DNA of 40,150 nucleotides from Actinomycetota bacterium (lineage in GTDB: Bacteria > Actinomycetota > Acidimicrobiia > Acidimicrobiales > Ilumatobacteraceae), in assembly GCA_015767405.1 (NCBI GenBank), contig JADWMG010000002.1, positions 1 to 40,150 of the forward strand, read 5' to 3'. Positions 10,280 to 21,018 of the stretch are shown piece after piece (the first letter of the stretch is position 1; each line of letters starts with the position of its first letter). The position numbers were made by a program, and so were the translations under genes. The notes under the pieces are model-generated. The model was not told where the DNA came from. It searched no databases and worked only from the letters and a program-made list of their open reading frames with translations.

Positions 10280-11397
10280 CAGCGACCTCCAGTTCCGGCA
10301 AGCATCTCGGCAAACTGATCGAACAGGTAGTTCGAATCGTGTGGACCGGGGTTGGCCTCCGGGTGGTGCTGCACGCTGAAAGCCTGCTCACCGGTCACTT
10401 GAAAGCCCTCGCAAACACCATCGTTCAGGTTTACGTGTGTCATCGTGGCCTTACCACGGAGCGAGTCGGGGTCGACCGCGAAGTTGTGGTTCTGACTCGT
10501 GATCTCGACGCGATCGGTCAGAAGATTCTTGACTGGATGATTTCCGCCGTGGTGGCCGAATGGCAGCTTCACCGTTCCGGCACCAATCGCTTGACCGAGT
10601 AGCTGATGGCCGAGGCATATCCCGAATATCGGAACGTTGCCGAGCAACGCGCTGATCGTCTCCACGCCGTATGGCGCCATCTCCGGATCGCCTGGACCAT
10701 TGCTAAGAAAGACACCTGCGGGGTCACGGGCGAGGATGTCACTCGCTGTGGTCGTGGCGGGTACGACCTCGACCGCCCCAAACCGGGCAAGATTGTGCGC
10801 AATGTTGCGCTTCATGCCGAAATCGATAGCCACGATTCGGATCTTGTTATCGGGGTCGAGACAGTCCACCGTGTAACTCTGCGGCACCGTCACCTCTCTG
10901 ACCAGGTCAATACCGTCGGTTCCCGGCTCAGCGATTGCCGCCGTGAGCAGCTCTTGTTCGCCAATTGAGCCGAAAGCCCCCGGCATCGCGCCGGTTTCAC
11001 GTAACAGCCGCGTGAGACGCCGAGTGTCGATTCCGCTGATCCCAGGCACGCCGTTCTGTTCGAGCATCGAACCGAGGTCGCTGTCGGCTCGGAAATTGGA
11101 GTGGCGGCGAGCAAGTTCGCGTACGACCACTCCGCGGCAGAATGTTCCGCGCGATTCCATGTCGGTTTCATTGACTCCGTAGTTGCCGATGTGCGGCGAT
11201 GTGAACGTGATGATCTGCCCGGCATAGCTCGGGTCGGTGATCACTTCCTGATAGCCGGACATCACGGTGTTGAACACGACCTCGCCAGTGGCCACCTGAC
11301 GCTCCGCGCCGATCAGCTCGCCCTCGAAAACGCTGCCATCTGCGAGAACCAGCGCTCCCTCGCTCACCGCTGCTCTTGATCCGCCTCGTCCGCTCAT
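10279..11397 (-). CDS. carA: Carbamoyl-phosphate synthase small subunit (start revised from ORF-track 11760)
   Basis: Homologous region starts [30 protein letters not shown]; glutaminase motif [15 protein letters not shown]. The upstream 121 codons of the listed ORF overlap pyrC and a hairpin repeat. Confidence 0.95.
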   Translation of the reverse strand: MSGRGGSRAAVSEGALVLADGSVFEGELIGAERQVATGEVVFNTVMSGYQEVITDPSYAGQIITFTSPHIGNYGVNETDMESRGTFCRGVVVRELARRHSNFRADSDLGSMLEQNGVPGISGIDTRRLTRLLRETGAMPGAFGSIGEQELLTAAIAEPGTDGIDLVREVTVPQSYTVDCLDPDNKIRIVAIDFGMKRNIAHNLARFGAVEVVPATTTASDILARDPAGVFLSNGPGDPEMAPYGVETISALLGNVPIFGICLGHQLLGQAIGAGTVKLPFGHHGGNHPVKNLLTDRVEITSQNHNFAVDPDSLRGKATMTHVNLNDGVCEGFQVTGEQAFSVQHHPEANPGPHDSNYLFDQFAEMLAGTGGR

Positions 11398-11434
11398 CGC
11401 CCGACACCCCCCAGCAAACTCAGGCCATCTCGAG

Positions 11435-11481
11435 TTTGTGTCAGCAGATACCTGTGACGCAGCGGTTTGTGCTGACACAAA
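11435..11481 (-). repeat. 47-nt hairpin element, copy 1 (inverse orientation to copies 2 and 3)
   Basis: Plus strand TTTGTGTCAGCAGATACCTGTGACGCAGCGGTTTGTGCTGACACAAA; reverse complement matches copy 3 at 42/47 positions by manual alignment. Confidence 0.93.
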
Positions 11482-11548
11482 CCGAGATAGGTGGCCGGAC
11501 TGGGCCGTTTCGGGTGATGCATAGTCATCCAGGATAGTGGATGTTGAT

Positions 11549-12835
11549 TCATTTATCTTGGAGCTTTCCGTCGATGACGACCGCGTCGCCATTGAAAATG
11601 GTGTGTCTGACCCGTCCTCGCAGCGGGATACCAACGTATGGCGTGTTGTGACTCTTGCTCGCCAGCTGGGCCGGAACGACTTCCCACTCGGTCGACGGAT
11701 CGAAGACAGTGAGGTTGGCCGGTTCACCAGGTTCGACCGGGCGGCCGTGGCGATCGGCAATTCCCGCGATCGCGGCAGGCTTCCAGGACATGGCCGCGAT
11801 TACGTCGACAAGTGGCATCTCGAGATGCGCAAGCGCAACACCGAGTGCCGTTTCGAGACCGATCATTCCGGGGGGCGCTTGATCGAGTGGCCGCTCCTTG
11901 GACTCCGGCACGTGAGGGGCATGGTCGGTGGCGATTGCATCAATCGTCCCGTCGGCGAGCCCGTCGCGAACCGCGGCCAGATCTTGGGGTGTACGCAACG
12001 GAGGGTTGACCTTGTAGAGCGCGTTGTACGAGGCCAGTAGCGAGTCGGTGAGGCTGATGTGGTGCGGCGTCGCCTCAGCGGTGACTGGCAACCCGGCGCC
12101 CTTGGCCGCGCGCACCAGGTCGACGCTGCCCGCTGTCGACAAATGAAGAAAGTGAGCACGAGCGCCGGTCAACCTGACCAGTTCGATATCACGGTGGACC
12201 ATCAACTCTTCCGCCAGCGACGGCCACCCCGGCAAACCCAATTTGCTGCAGCACTCCCCCTCGTGCATTACCGCTCCGGCCGTCAGCGATTCGACCTCAC
12301 AATGCTGGGCAAGGGTCACGTCGAGATCACTCGCGTATTCGTAGGCACGACGCATCAGAAGCGGGTCCTGGACGCCGTTGCCGTCATCGGTGAACAATCT
12401 GACCCCCGCATCGGCCAACTCTGCGAACGGCGTGAGTTGTTCCCCCGCACGTGAGACCGTGATCGAACCGGATGGCGAGACCTCACACCAACCAGCACGC
12501 TCGCCCTGACGGCGGACGAAGTCGACCACCTCGACGGAATCTTGTGTGGGGTCGGTATTGGGCATCGCAACAACCGCCGTGAACCCGCCAAGGGCGGCGG
12601 CTCTGCTTCCCGTTTCAATCGTTTCGGCATCCTCACGTCCCGGTTCGCGTAGATGCACGTGAAGGTCAACGAAGCCCGGGCTGAGAACACAGCCTGAGGC
12701 ATCTAGCACGCGATCTTGATCATTTCTGGAGAGATCGGGCCCAACCTCGACAATGAACCCATCGTTCACACGCACGTCGCCCCGCCGCTCGCCATTCTGA
12801 TCGATGACTCTGGCCCCAGTGACGAGATAACTCAT
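11549..12835 (-). CDS. pyrC: Dihydroorotase
   Basis: GFVDLHVHLREPGREDAETIETGSRAAALGGFTAVVAMPNT; IATDHAPH. Confidence 0.98.
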   Translation of the reverse strand: MSYLVTGARVIDQNGERRGDVRVNDGFIVEVGPDLSRNDQDRVLDASGCVLSPGFVDLHVHLREPGREDAETIETGSRAAALGGFTAVVAMPNTDPTQDSVEVVDFVRRQGERAGWCEVSPSGSITVSRAGEQLTPFAELADAGVRLFTDDGNGVQDPLLMRRAYEYASDLDVTLAQHCEVESLTAGAVMHEGECCSKLGLPGWPSLAEELMVHRDIELVRLTGARAHFLHLSTAGSVDLVRAAKGAGLPVTAEATPHHISLTDSLLASYNALYKVNPPLRTPQDLAAVRDGLADGTIDAIATDHAPHVPESKERPLDQAPPGMIGLETALGVALAHLEMPLVDVIAAMSWKPAAIAGIADRHGRPVEPGEPANLTVFDPSTEWEVVPAQLASKSHNTPYVGIPLRGRVRHTIFNGDAVVIDGKLQDK

Positions 12836-13818
12836 TCGCTACTTCCTTCCAATGTGTCTGCGGACCCGTGCCCGGAACCTAGGAGTTCGAATAGCACTGC
12901 CATCCGAACCGCGATCCCGTTGGAAACCTGCTGTGTGATCACGGCACCCGGAAGTTCGGCTGGATCAACTGCGATCTCGACTCCACGATTCATCGGCCCC
13001 GGGTGCATCACCAGCGCGTTCTGTTTGAGTCGTCCAGCGCGCTGCGGTGTGAGCCCGAACCGAGTTGTGTACTCGCGCAGACTCGGTACCAGTGCCTCGT
13101 TCATCCGCTCGCTTTGCATCCGAAGGAGATACAACACGTCCACATCGTCAATCAGTGCATCCAGGTTCTCCGATGTCGGCTCATCGACGACCGGCGGCAA
13201 CAACGTTCGTGGAGCAACAAGTGTTACATCCGCGCCCAGTAGCCGGAAGACAGCCGATGTACTGCGCGCGACGCGACTGTGCTTCACATCGCCGACGATG
13301 GCGATACGGAGCCCTTCCAGACCTCCCGTTCGATTCAGCGTGGTGCGCACGGTATAGGCGTCGAGCAAAGCCTGGGTCGGATGAGCGTGCCAGCCATCGC
13401 CGGCGTTGATGACGCTGGCCTGCGTCCACTTGTCGACCATCCACGGTGCCCCACTCGAACCGTGCCTGATGACGAAAGCGTCGACACCCATCGCGGCAAT
13501 TGTTTCGATGGTGTCACGCAGGCTCTCGCCCTTGTTGAGGCTCGACTGGGCAACTGAGAAAGTCATCGTGTCGGCCGACAACCGCTTTGCGGCAGTCTCG
13601 AAGCTGAGTCGTGTTCGGGTCGAGTCTTCGAAGAACACGTTGCACACTGTCTTGCCGCGAAGAGCCGGAACTTTCGGATTTGGACGCCGGTTGACTTCGA
13701 CCATGTGGTCAGCCAGGTCGAGGATACGAAACACCCCGTCGGTGCCGAGTTCGTCGATTGACAGCAGCGACCGCGACCCACGTGGACCCGCACTCTGTCG
13801 CTGTTCGACCGAAGTCAC
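12832..13818 (-). CDS. pyrB: Aspartate carbamoyltransferase catalytic subunit
   Basis: [49 protein letters not shown]. Confidence 0.98.
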   Translation of the reverse strand: MTSVEQRQSAGPRGSRSLLSIDELGTDGVFRILDLADHMVEVNRRPNPKVPALRGKTVCNVFFEDSTRTRLSFETAAKRLSADTMTFSVAQSSLNKGESLRDTIETIAAMGVDAFVIRHGSSGAPWMVDKWTQASVINAGDGWHAHPTQALLDAYTVRTTLNRTGGLEGLRIAIVGDVKHSRVARSTSAVFRLLGADVTLVAPRTLLPPVVDEPTSENLDALIDDVDVLYLLRMQSERMNEALVPSLREYTTRFGLTPQRAGRLKQNALVMHPGPMNRGVEIAVDPAELPGAVITQQVSNGIAVRMAVLFELLGSGHGSADTLEGSSE

Positions 13819-14366
13819 GAAATCACGACGCCGTCGGAAGTTACTGACACACTTTCATCACCGCTGGTCGGCAAGTTCTTACCGACGTAGTCGGGCCGGA
13901 TCGGAAGCTCTCGATGCCCTCGATCGATGAGTACGGCTAGTTGCACGGCTCTGGGCCGACCATAGTCAGCAATCGCATCCAGCGCTGCTCGAACCGTTCT
14001 TCCGGTGAAGAGCACATCGTCGACCAGCACGACTGTTACGCCATCGATGTCGAACTCGAGTTCGCTCACCGATCCCGGTGCTACGGGCCGGAGTCCGATG
14101 TCGTCGCGGTACAGGCTGGCATCAACCGAGCCGACTGGGACAGATGCGTGGCCAGACTCTCGGTCTTCGATGCGAACGATCTCCGCCCCTAGCGCTTTGG
14201 CCAGCCAGACACCGCCGCGCTGAATTCCAACCAAGACAACGCCGTCAAGGCCCCGATTGCGCTCGATGATCTCGTGAGCCATCCGTGTGGTCGCTCGACG
14301 GACATCTCCAGGTTCAAGTACTCGCTTGGATGCGGGGGCAGCACCGGCCCGTTGTTCGTCAGGCAT
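13815..14366 (-). CDS. pyrR: PyrR bifunctional regulator/uracil phosphoribosyltransferase (start revised from 14480)
   Basis: [51 protein letters not shown] motif [20 protein letters not shown]. Confidence 0.94.
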   Translation of the reverse strand: MPDEQRAGAAPASKRVLEPGDVRRATTRMAHEIIERNRGLDGVVLVGIQRGGVWLAKALGAEIVRIEDRESGHASVPVGSVDASLYRDDIGLRPVAPGSVSELEFDIDGVTVVLVDDVLFTGRTVRAALDAIADYGRPRAVQLAVLIDRGHRELPIRPDYVGKNLPTSGDESVSVTSDGVVIS

Positions 14367-14368
14367 TC

Positions 14369-14398
14369 TGTCCTTTCCGTATGGGCCTCTCCGGACCC
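14369..14398 (-). promoter_or_regulatory. Putative PyrR-binding-loop hairpin overlapping the pyrR Shine-Dalgarno region
   Basis: Minus strand GGGTCCGGAGAGGCCCATACGGAAAGGACA directly before ATG at 14366; resembles the known PyrR loop core (UCC-AGAGAGG-C..AGGA). GUCC/GGAC can pair, occluding the AAAGGA ribosome-binding site. Confidence 0.7.
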
Positions 14399-14476
14399 GC
14401 TTCACGGTCGTTCCGCAACGTAGCAGCAACTCTCCACGCGCGAGACATGGCTGAACGCTTCGTTGGAAACTTTTTG

Positions 14477-16096
14477 TCAATCCATGGACAACGGCTCGAT
14501 GTCGGTGCCGCCGGCGGGCAGCTCGACCGACCTGTCACGCACGTACAGCACCCACCGCTCGTTCCGGCCGACCTCGTCAAACGCGTCGGCGATCGCGTTC
14601 CAGTCGGCAACCAGCTGATCATCACGGCTGGTTGGCAGCATCACGTATTCGACGCCATCAGCTCGCGCTCCGAGACGCGACCCTTCGAGCGACGCGTCGG
14701 GCCCGTACAACACCAGTCGGAACGGAGTCGGAAACTGATAGATCTCACGTCGGTGTGCCAGGTGTGGGGTCAGACGGTAGTGAGCAGCCACGCTCGCGTT
14801 GGCTGGAATCTCATCGATCAGCTCGCGCGCTGTTACGGAGTATTCGTTGTTCGGATCGCCGTAGTACAGAGCGTTCCGCCCCCATGGGACAGGTGACCAC
14901 ATGAACGCTGTGACCATCGTTGTTGCCGCGAGAACAATTACGGCGATCAGCCGCACGGGAACTGCGATTGTCAGGCCTTCTTGCACTGAGACGCGTCGGT
15001 CACGCATCGCCCCGATCGCGTACACGGTACCGATGGCAAGGGCGGGCACGGCCACCAAGCTGTAGTGATAAGCAACCTGATATTGGTACCAGAACGTGCT
15101 CAGAACATTGGTGAAAAGTACGAGCGCGCTGATCATGGCTACATCGGGCAGCCTCGCGAAGAGCCAAGCAAAAGGTGCCGTCATCTGCCAGAGGTACCAC
15201 GGACGATCATCGCTGCGTAGATGGTCGACCAGATCGGTGGGGTTCGTGATTGCGGTGTCGATCACTCCCCTGGGTCCGCCGAACGGGATCCGCCACCCGT
15301 TCCGGGTCGGCACCCCTATGAGGCTGCGCATCACCAACAGCATCGCCACAGCCATGAAGGCAAGCGAACCGAAGATTGTCAGCAGGCCAATCCGGCGATC
15401 TCTTCTCAGTGCCACCCAGATGCCGAGCGGAACGATCACGAGAGAGACGTCTTCTTTGACGAGCAGAGAAAGAACAACGAACGTGGCGTACAGACGCCAC
15501 CTGGACTCGAGCGCGAAATAGATCGCGAACCCCACGAACACACCTAGAAAGGAATCAGGGTGGAAATTCTCCAGATTCGCCCAACCAACCGCTGGATGCA
15601 GGAGGTACACCCCTGCCCCTACGAGCGCCAACCATTCCGATTCGAGCCGACGACGACCGTACAGAAAGACAGGAATCGCTCCAGCCGCGATCGCTGCCGC
15701 CTGCGCAAAAAACATTGTCCCGGCTGCCGGAAACAACCAATACAGGGGCACCAGGAATAGAAGGACGAGGGAGGTGTGGTCGCCAAGGAGATTCCGCCCC
15801 ATCAGGGTGACGAACGGCGCATCGAAGCGAGAGAGCAGCCATATGCCCTGGTCGTACAGACCGGAGTCATATGAAGAGGTTCCGAGTGAGTGGTGGATGT
15901 CGAGGGACCGCTTCGTGAAGTACCACGTCCACGTACTCAAGGCGATAGCCATGAGGATCTGCGGAACCGTGGGCCATCGGAGATTGAACGGCCTCACCGG
16001 ATTCGGGTTGTTCTCCCCGCTCTGTTCTACCTCAGGGTCGCCTCCCGCGATGAGACCGGCCTCAGCGGTCTCGTCGATGGTGGTCGACTCGGACAT
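14477..16096 (-). CDS. DUF2079-like multi-pass membrane protein
   Basis: Many hydrophobic segments; [58 protein letters not shown] is typical of DUF2079. Likely start MSESTTIDE at 16096. Confidence 0.8.
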   Translation of the reverse strand: MSESTTIDETAEAGLIAGGDPEVEQSGENNPNPVRPFNLRWPTVPQILMAIALSTWTWYFTKRSLDIHHSLGTSSYDSGLYDQGIWLLSRFDAPFVTLMGRNLLGDHTSLVLLFLVPLYWLFPAAGTMFFAQAAAIAAGAIPVFLYGRRRLESEWLALVGAGVYLLHPAVGWANLENFHPDSFLGVFVGFAIYFALESRWRLYATFVVLSLLVKEDVSLVIVPLGIWVALRRDRRIGLLTIFGSLAFMAVAMLLVMRSLIGVPTRNGWRIPFGGPRGVIDTAITNPTDLVDHLRSDDRPWYLWQMTAPFAWLFARLPDVAMISALVLFTNVLSTFWYQYQVAYHYSLVAVPALAIGTVYAIGAMRDRRVSVQEGLTIAVPVRLIAVIVLAATTMVTAFMWSPVPWGRNALYYGDPNNEYSVTARELIDEIPANASVAAHYRLTPHLAHRREIYQFPTPFRLVLYGPDASLEGSRLGARADGVEYVMLPTSRDDQLVADWNAIADAFDEVGRNERWVLYVRDRSVELPAGGTDIEPLSMD

Positions 16097-16100
16097 TCCC

Positions 16101-16508
16101 CTACTTTCGCAGGTCGTCGACCAGCGCCGACAGCACACCGTTCACGAATCGCCCGCTGTCATCGGTGGAGAACCGCTTCACAAGCCCTACCGCTTCGTCC
16201 AAGACCACAGCCACAGGGACGTCCGGCCGCTCCATAAGCTCGAATGCACCAAGCCGGAGCACGTTCAGATCGAGCACCGGCATCCGCTCGAGCGTCCACC
16301 CCTTCGCACGATGTGCAATTGCAACGTCGAGGCGGTCCTGATGTTCCTCAACTCCCTTGACCAACAGGGTCGTCAGCTCATCCGGTTCAAGTACCTGTAT
16401 TGAGAGCGCGTCAGAGGGGGCGATCGCCTTGGAATGAGCTTCGTAGAGCAGATAGAGGGCGCGCTCGCGCGCGTCTGATCGTTCATCTGGGCGCGGCATC
16501 GTTGGCAT
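16101..16508 (-). CDS. nusB: Transcription antitermination factor NusB
   Basis: RERALYLLYEAHSK.., DLNVLRLGAFELMERPDVPVAVVLDEAVGLVKRFSTDDSGRFVNGVLSAL. Confidence 0.95.
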   Translation of the reverse strand: MPTMPRPDERSDARERALYLLYEAHSKAIAPSDALSIQVLEPDELTTLLVKGVEEHQDRLDVAIAHRAKGWTLERMPVLDLNVLRLGAFELMERPDVPVAVVLDEAVGLVKRFSTDDSGRFVNGVLSALVDDLRK

Positions 16509-16535
16509 TGTGTCGTACTCGTTCCGGGAACTTGT

Positions 16536-17099
16536 TCAGACCCGGGTGATGTAGTCGCCGGATCGGGTATCGACCTTGATCTTGTCGCCGATCTCGACGA
16601 ACAGCGGGACCTGCAACACCTTGCCCGTTTCGAGTGTCGCTGGCTTACGGGCACCGGAAACTCGGTCACCTTGCACTCCGGGTTCTGTCTCGCTGATCGT
16701 GAGTTCTACCGAGGCGGCAATATCGACACCGATGATTTCACTCTGGTACATGGCGATTTGGGCAATCATCTGTTCGGTCAAGAAGTTGGCGGCATCGCCT
16801 AGAGCGACGGGCGGGACGTTCATCTGGTCGTAGGTTGTCGTGTTCATGAACACGTAGTCGTCGCCGTCCTTGTAGAGAAACTGCATGTCTTGACGATCAA
16901 TGATTGCCTGCTCGACCTTGATCCCTGCATTGAATGTTTTGTCGATGACCGCTCCGGTGCGAACGTTGCGAATCTTGGTGCGAACGAATGCGCCACCTTT
17001 TCCGGGCTTGACGTGCTGGAACTCGACGACCTGGAACAGGCCGTTGTCGAGTTCGAGCGTGATTCCGTTCTTCAACTCATTGACGGAGATCTGCGGCAT
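16536..17099 (-). CDS. efp: Elongation factor P
   Basis: [46 protein letters not shown]-terminal [12 protein letters not shown]. Confidence 0.98.
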   Translation of the reverse strand: MPQISVNELKNGITLELDNGLFQVVEFQHVKPGKGGAFVRTKIRNVRTGAVIDKTFNAGIKVEQAIIDRQDMQFLYKDGDDYVFMNTTTYDQMNVPPVALGDAANFLTEQMIAQIAMYQSEIIGVDIAASVELTISETEPGVQGDRVSGARKPATLETGKVLQVPLFVEIGDKIKVDTRSGDYITRV

Positions 17100-17114
17100 G
17101 TTCGGTCCTTACGG

Positions 17115-18281
17115 TCAGTTGGGGTGGTCACTTGGGGCTGTTGTCTGGCTGTGCCCCGGAAATGGTCGCTGGGGCGTGTGCGTCAGCACACGCGACCCTT
17201 GCTCGGTGACGACGAGGAGGTCCTCGATCCGGAATCCACCGAAGTTGCCACGATAGAGGCCAGGTTCGATGGTCACCACGTTCCCCACCTCGATGAGATC
17301 GTCGGAAGCCTGGGAATGGAACGGGGGTTCGTGGATGTCAAGGCCGACGCCGTGACCGGTTCCGTGAAGGAACCAGTCGCCATAGCCTGCGTCGTCAAAG
17401 ACTTCGCGGCAGGCTGAGTCGATCTCTTTCGCCGTACTTCCGGCACGCAACGCATCGATTCCGGCTCGATGGGAGACCTCCACAAGTGCGTAGATCTCTC
17501 GTTGCTGCTCTGTCGGCTCGCCGATCACGTACGACCGAGTCATGTCGGAGTGATACCCGTCAACCAGTGCTCCTACGTCGACGATGACCGTGTCACCGTC
17601 GACGATCGTGCGCCGGCTCACTTCATGATGGGGGCGCGCAGCGTGCTCAGGGCCGGTGGCGACGATCGTTTCATAGCTTCTGTCGTCGGCCCCGTGCATT
17701 CGCATGCGGTATTCGAGCTCGTTGCGGACGTCGGCCTCTGTTATCGGCGCATCGCCCGCTCCGAGCAACATCGGCTCGACCTCTAGTAGAGCTGCATCTG
17801 CGGCACCCGCGGCGGCCTCGATTCGAGAAAGCTCAGCTGCATCCTTTATTCGCCGCGCTTTCTTCACGGGCGATGCCAAGGGAAGGAGATCAAGCTCTTT
17901 GGCGAGAGCAGACCACTCGGAGTGCGAGGTCATCGCTGGGTCGAGGGCGACCGAAGACGCACCTCGGAGAGCCTCCAAGAGCCGTTCGTGAAGTCGAGAT
18001 CTCAACTGCTCGGCGAAGACCGTCGCACCGCTGCCCACCGATTCGGTGCGGGCCCGCTCGCCGTATCGACCATCTGTGCCGATGACCAGCTCATCGCCGC
18101 GCAGCACCACCCATCCATTGGATCCGCCGAAGCCGGTCAGCCATCGGATGTCGACCAGATCGGTGAACAGCCATGCCCCATCCTCCGATTCCTGGAGCTG
18201 AGAACGGAGTAGGTCGACTCGGCGCGCCCTGTCGATCGTCGGGCATGAGACAGCGGGGTCAGACCCTCGCGTCTCATTCAT
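17115..18281 (-). CDS. M24-family Xaa-Pro aminopeptidase/dipeptidase
   Basis: VIVDVGALVDGYHSDMTRSYVIG, HGTGHGVGLDIHEPPF, NVVTIEPGLY; located between aroB and efp. Confidence 0.93.
   Translation of the reverse strand: MNETRGSDPAVSCPTIDRARRVDLLRSQLQESEDGAWLFTDLVDIRWLTGFGGSNGWVVLRGDELVIGTDGRYGERARTESVGSGATVFAEQLRSRLHERLLEALRGASSVALDPAMTSHSEWSALAKELDLLPLASPVKKARRIKDAAELSRIEAAAGAADAALLEVEPMLLGAGDAPITEADVRNELEYRMRMHGADDRSYETIVATGPEHAARPHHEVSRRTIVDGDTVIVDVGALVDGYHSDMTRSYVIGEPTEQQREIYALVEVSHRAGIDALRAGSTAKEIDSACREVFDDAGYGDWFLHGTGHGVGLDIHEPPFHSQASDDLIEVGNVVTIEPGLYRGNFGGFRIEDLLVVTEQGSRVLTHTPQRPFPGHSQTTAPSDHPN
18255..18266 (-). repeat. GGGTCTGACCCC palindrome inside the M24-peptidase 5' end
   Basis: Plus strand GGGGTCAGACCC; same 12-mer as the intergenic palindrome at 27017-27028. 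Confidence 0.6.
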
Positions 18282-19300
18282 TGCACGAAACGGGCGAGAG
18301 CAGTACGCACGGCAACTTCATCCACATCGTTCACGACCTCGACCCCGTCTGGGCCATCGAGCGCGAAGGTGAGACCGTTGAGAGCCTTCTTGTCGCGACG
18401 CATGAGTCGCACGAGTTCATCGATGTCGACACCGGCAGGCGGAGTAGCCATAAGGCCATACTCCTCGCCGACAACGCGGCGATGTTCGTCGACGCGGGCC
18501 TGCTCGACACGTCCCAGCTCGAACGCCAATTCGGCCGCATAGATCAGTCCGATCGCCACTGCTTCACCGTGCGCCAACTGATAGCCGGAAGCTATCTCGA
18601 GAGCATGAGCAAGGGTGTGGCCATAGTTGAGGAGGGCTCGGCGACCCCCCTCGCGTTCATCCGCTGCCACAATCTCCACCTTGATCTCGATGCATCTGGC
18701 AATGCGCTGCTCGAGATCCATCGACAACAGATCGTCACCCGTGAGAAAGTTGTACTTCGCCATTTCACCGAGACCACAGCGAGTCTCACGCGGAGGAAGA
18801 GTGCTCAGCGCGCTCAGATCACACACGACTCCGCTCGGCTGCCAGTACGCGCCTACGAGGTTCTTGCCCTCGGGCAGGTTGACACCGGTTTTGCCGCCGA
18901 TTGCAGCATCAACCATCCCGAGCATCGTGGTGGCAACGTGGACCACGGGCGTTCCTCGGTGCCATGATGCAGCCGCAAAGCCGGCAACATCAGTGACCAT
19001 CCCGCCCCCGACTCCGACGATCAGGTCATGGCGGGTGATCCCCTGTTCGGCAAAGCCCCTCGTGAGCGTCTCGATCGTTGCGAGCGATTTGGATGATTCG
19101 CCTCGGCCGATGAAATAGGTCTCGACATCGAACGTCGGAAGCGCCCATCCTGACGGGATCCCCTCTTGGGTCACGACTGCAATTCTCTTTGTTCCATCGG
19201 GAACCAGCGACTCGAGTTGGTTGATCGCGCCGTACCCGACGACGACGTCATACGATCGGTCGACCGATCCCCCGGTCAGAGGAACCCTCACCCGCAGCAT
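18278..19300 (-). CDS. aroB: 3-dehydroquinate synthase
   Basis: VGVGGGMVTDVAGFAAASWHRGTPVVHVATTMLGMVDAAIGGKTGVNLPEGKNLVGAYWQP. Confidence 0.98.
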   Translation of the reverse strand: MLRVRVPLTGGSVDRSYDVVVGYGAINQLESLVPDGTKRIAVVTQEGIPSGWALPTFDVETYFIGRGESSKSLATIETLTRGFAEQGITRHDLIVGVGGGMVTDVAGFAAASWHRGTPVVHVATTMLGMVDAAIGGKTGVNLPEGKNLVGAYWQPSGVVCDLSALSTLPPRETRCGLGEMAKYNFLTGDDLLSMDLEQRIARCIEIKVEIVAADEREGGRRALLNYGHTLAHALEIASGYQLAHGEAVAIGLIYAAELAFELGRVEQARVDEHRRVVGEEYGLMATPPAGVDIDELVRLMRRDKKALNGLTFALDGPDGVEVVNDVDEVAVRTALARFVQ

Positions 19301-19845
19301 CGCACCACGGCCTTCGCCACGTCGACTACCGAGCGGTTGTCAACAGACACCATGGCATCAGCAACTTCTCGATAGAGAGGTTCGCGATCCTGAGACATTT
19401 GTCGCAGCTTTGTTTCAGGATCATCGTCGAGCAGCGGCCGATGCACTCCGTTGCGGACCCGATCGAGCAGCAACTCGATATCCAGCATCAGCCAGACAAC
19501 ATGGGCGTCGGAGTCGATCAACAGTTGTCGGTTTCTGCCACTGAGTACCACTCCACCTCCTGTCGCTATCACCGACGGTTCATCCCGCTCAAGACTGTCG
19601 AGGAGTGTCTGGGTCTCCAGTTCCCGAAAGGCGGGCTCACCGTCGAACTCCCAGATCTCGCGGATTGTGCGCCCAACTCGTTCCTCGACCATTTCGTCCG
19701 AATCAAACAGCGGACGTTCGAGGCGCGATGCCAGCGTCCGCCCCACCGAAGACTTCCCAGACCCCATCATTCCGACGAGCACGATATGTGAGCGGTCGAG
19801 GGTCTTCCCTTTCCGCTCCACACCAGTCCCGGGCGCCTTCATCAC
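19288..19845 (-). CDS. aroK: Shikimate kinase
   Basis: [63 protein letters not shown]. Confidence 0.97.
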   Translation of the reverse strand: MMKAPGTGVERKGKTLDRSHIVLVGMMGSGKSSVGRTLASRLERPLFDSDEMVEERVGRTIREIWEFDGEPAFRELETQTLLDSLERDEPSVIATGGGVVLSGRNRQLLIDSDAHVVWLMLDIELLLDRVRNGVHRPLLDDDPETKLRQMSQDREPLYREVADAMVSVDNRSVVDVAKAVVRCCG

Positions 19846-21011
19846 GACAAGGATGCGTTGAACGCCTCGGCGTTACGAACAAACTCGTCGACCGAGTCGC
19901 CACCAAACTTCCGTTGCGCCTCCCCGGCCAGGACCAGCGCGACCATTGTCTCAGCCACGACACCCATCGCTGGCACCGCCGTGACATCGGTTCGTTCCTT
20001 GAACGACACCGCCGATTCTTTGGTAGCCGTGTCGACAGTCTCGAGCGTTGGCACGTTGAGCGTCGCCAGCGGCTTCATCGCAGCCCGAACGACAAGGAGT
20101 TCGCCGGTCGAAATGCCGCCCTCGGTGCCCCCTGCGAGGGTGCTGCCACGCCGATACTCGAGAGCATCGGGGTCCCACGAGATGGGATCGTGCGCAGCAC
20201 TTCCGCGCCGAGCTGCGACCTCGAAACCGTCACCGATTTCGACGCCCTTCACGGCCTGGATACTCATCACCGCCTGGGCGAGAAGTGCGTCGAGTTTGCG
20301 GTCCCAATGCACGTGGCTACCGAGGCCAACCGGGACCCCGAATCCGAGCACCTCGACGACACCTCCGAGTGAATCACCGTCTTTGGCAGCAGCCTTGATC
20401 TCGGAAATCATCGCTTCGCTCGCATCGGAATCGAAGCAGCGGACTGGGCTGTCGTCGACACGAGCCAACTGATCAGGGGTAGGGCGATCTGCCGACGAGG
20501 AGACGCGAGCTGTACCCATCTGAATCACATGGGAGATGATCTCGACTCCGAGCGGTTGCAGCAGCGCTTTCGCAACAGCACCAGCGGCGACTCGGGCGGC
20601 CGTTTCACGGGCACTCGCTCGCTCAAGAACATCGCGCGCATCCGTGAACCCGTACTTCTGCATCCCGGCAAGGTCTGCGTGCCCCGGACGGACCTGCGTC
20701 AGCGGTTCTTTTGTCTGGCCAGGGGCTGGGTCCATCTCCTCGTGCCACTTGTCGCTGCGGAACCACTCGGTGTTCTTGATTTCGATCGCTACTGGAGAAC
20801 CCAGCGTGCGGCCATGGCGAACACCGCCGATCAAGGTGAGGTCGTCGACCTCGAATTTCTGACGCGGGCCCCTGCCATATCCAAGTCGACGACGGCTCAT
20901 TTCAGCCTGGATCTGCTCAACCGTGATCTGCAGACCCGCCGGCAGACCTTCCATCACGACAACAAGGCCTTGACCGTGAGATTCACCCGCCGTGAGATAC
21001 CGCAACATCAA
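19842..21011 (-). CDS. aroC: Chorismate synthase
   Basis: [83 protein letters not shown]. Confidence 0.98.
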   Translation of the reverse strand: MMLRYLTAGESHGQGLVVVMEGLPAGLQITVEQIQAEMSRRRLGYGRGPRQKFEVDDLTLIGGVRHGRTLGSPVAIEIKNTEWFRSDKWHEEMDPAPGQTKEPLTQVRPGHADLAGMQKYGFTDARDVLERASARETAARVAAGAVAKALLQPLGVEIISHVIQMGTARVSSSADRPTPDQLARVDDSPVRCFDSDASEAMISEIKAAAKDGDSLGGVVEVLGFGVPVGLGSHVHWDRKLDALLAQAVMSIQAVKGVEIGDGFEVAARRGSAAHDPISWDPDALEYRRGSTLAGGTEGGISTGELLVVRAAMKPLATLNVPTLETVDTATKESAVSFKERTDVTAVPAMGVVAETMVALVLAGEAQRKFGGDSVDEFVRNAEAFNASLS

Positions 21012-21018
21012 GCCGAGA

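Noticed and set aside
11435-11481. Classical intrinsic terminator
   Set aside because: Arms are AT-ended palindromes without a following T-tract on the transcribed strand, and it sits within an operon with essential downstream carAB; termination is possible but not supported from sequence.
11431-11486. Target-site duplication CGAG flanking copy 1
   Set aside because: Flanks (tCGAG / cCGAG) are short and also part of an extended inverted repeat; copies 2 and 3 show no matching duplication.
11398-11760. N-terminal extension of the carA ORF (..RFVSAQTAASQVSADTNS..)
   Set aside because: It overlaps pyrC in another frame and translates the hairpin element; conserved CarA sequence begins at MSGRGG (11397).
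14475-14480. TTGACA -35 box for pyrR on the minus strand
   Set aside because: A perfect -35 hexamer is present, but no convincing -10 hexamer at 16-19 nt spacing was found, so it was not listed as a promoter.
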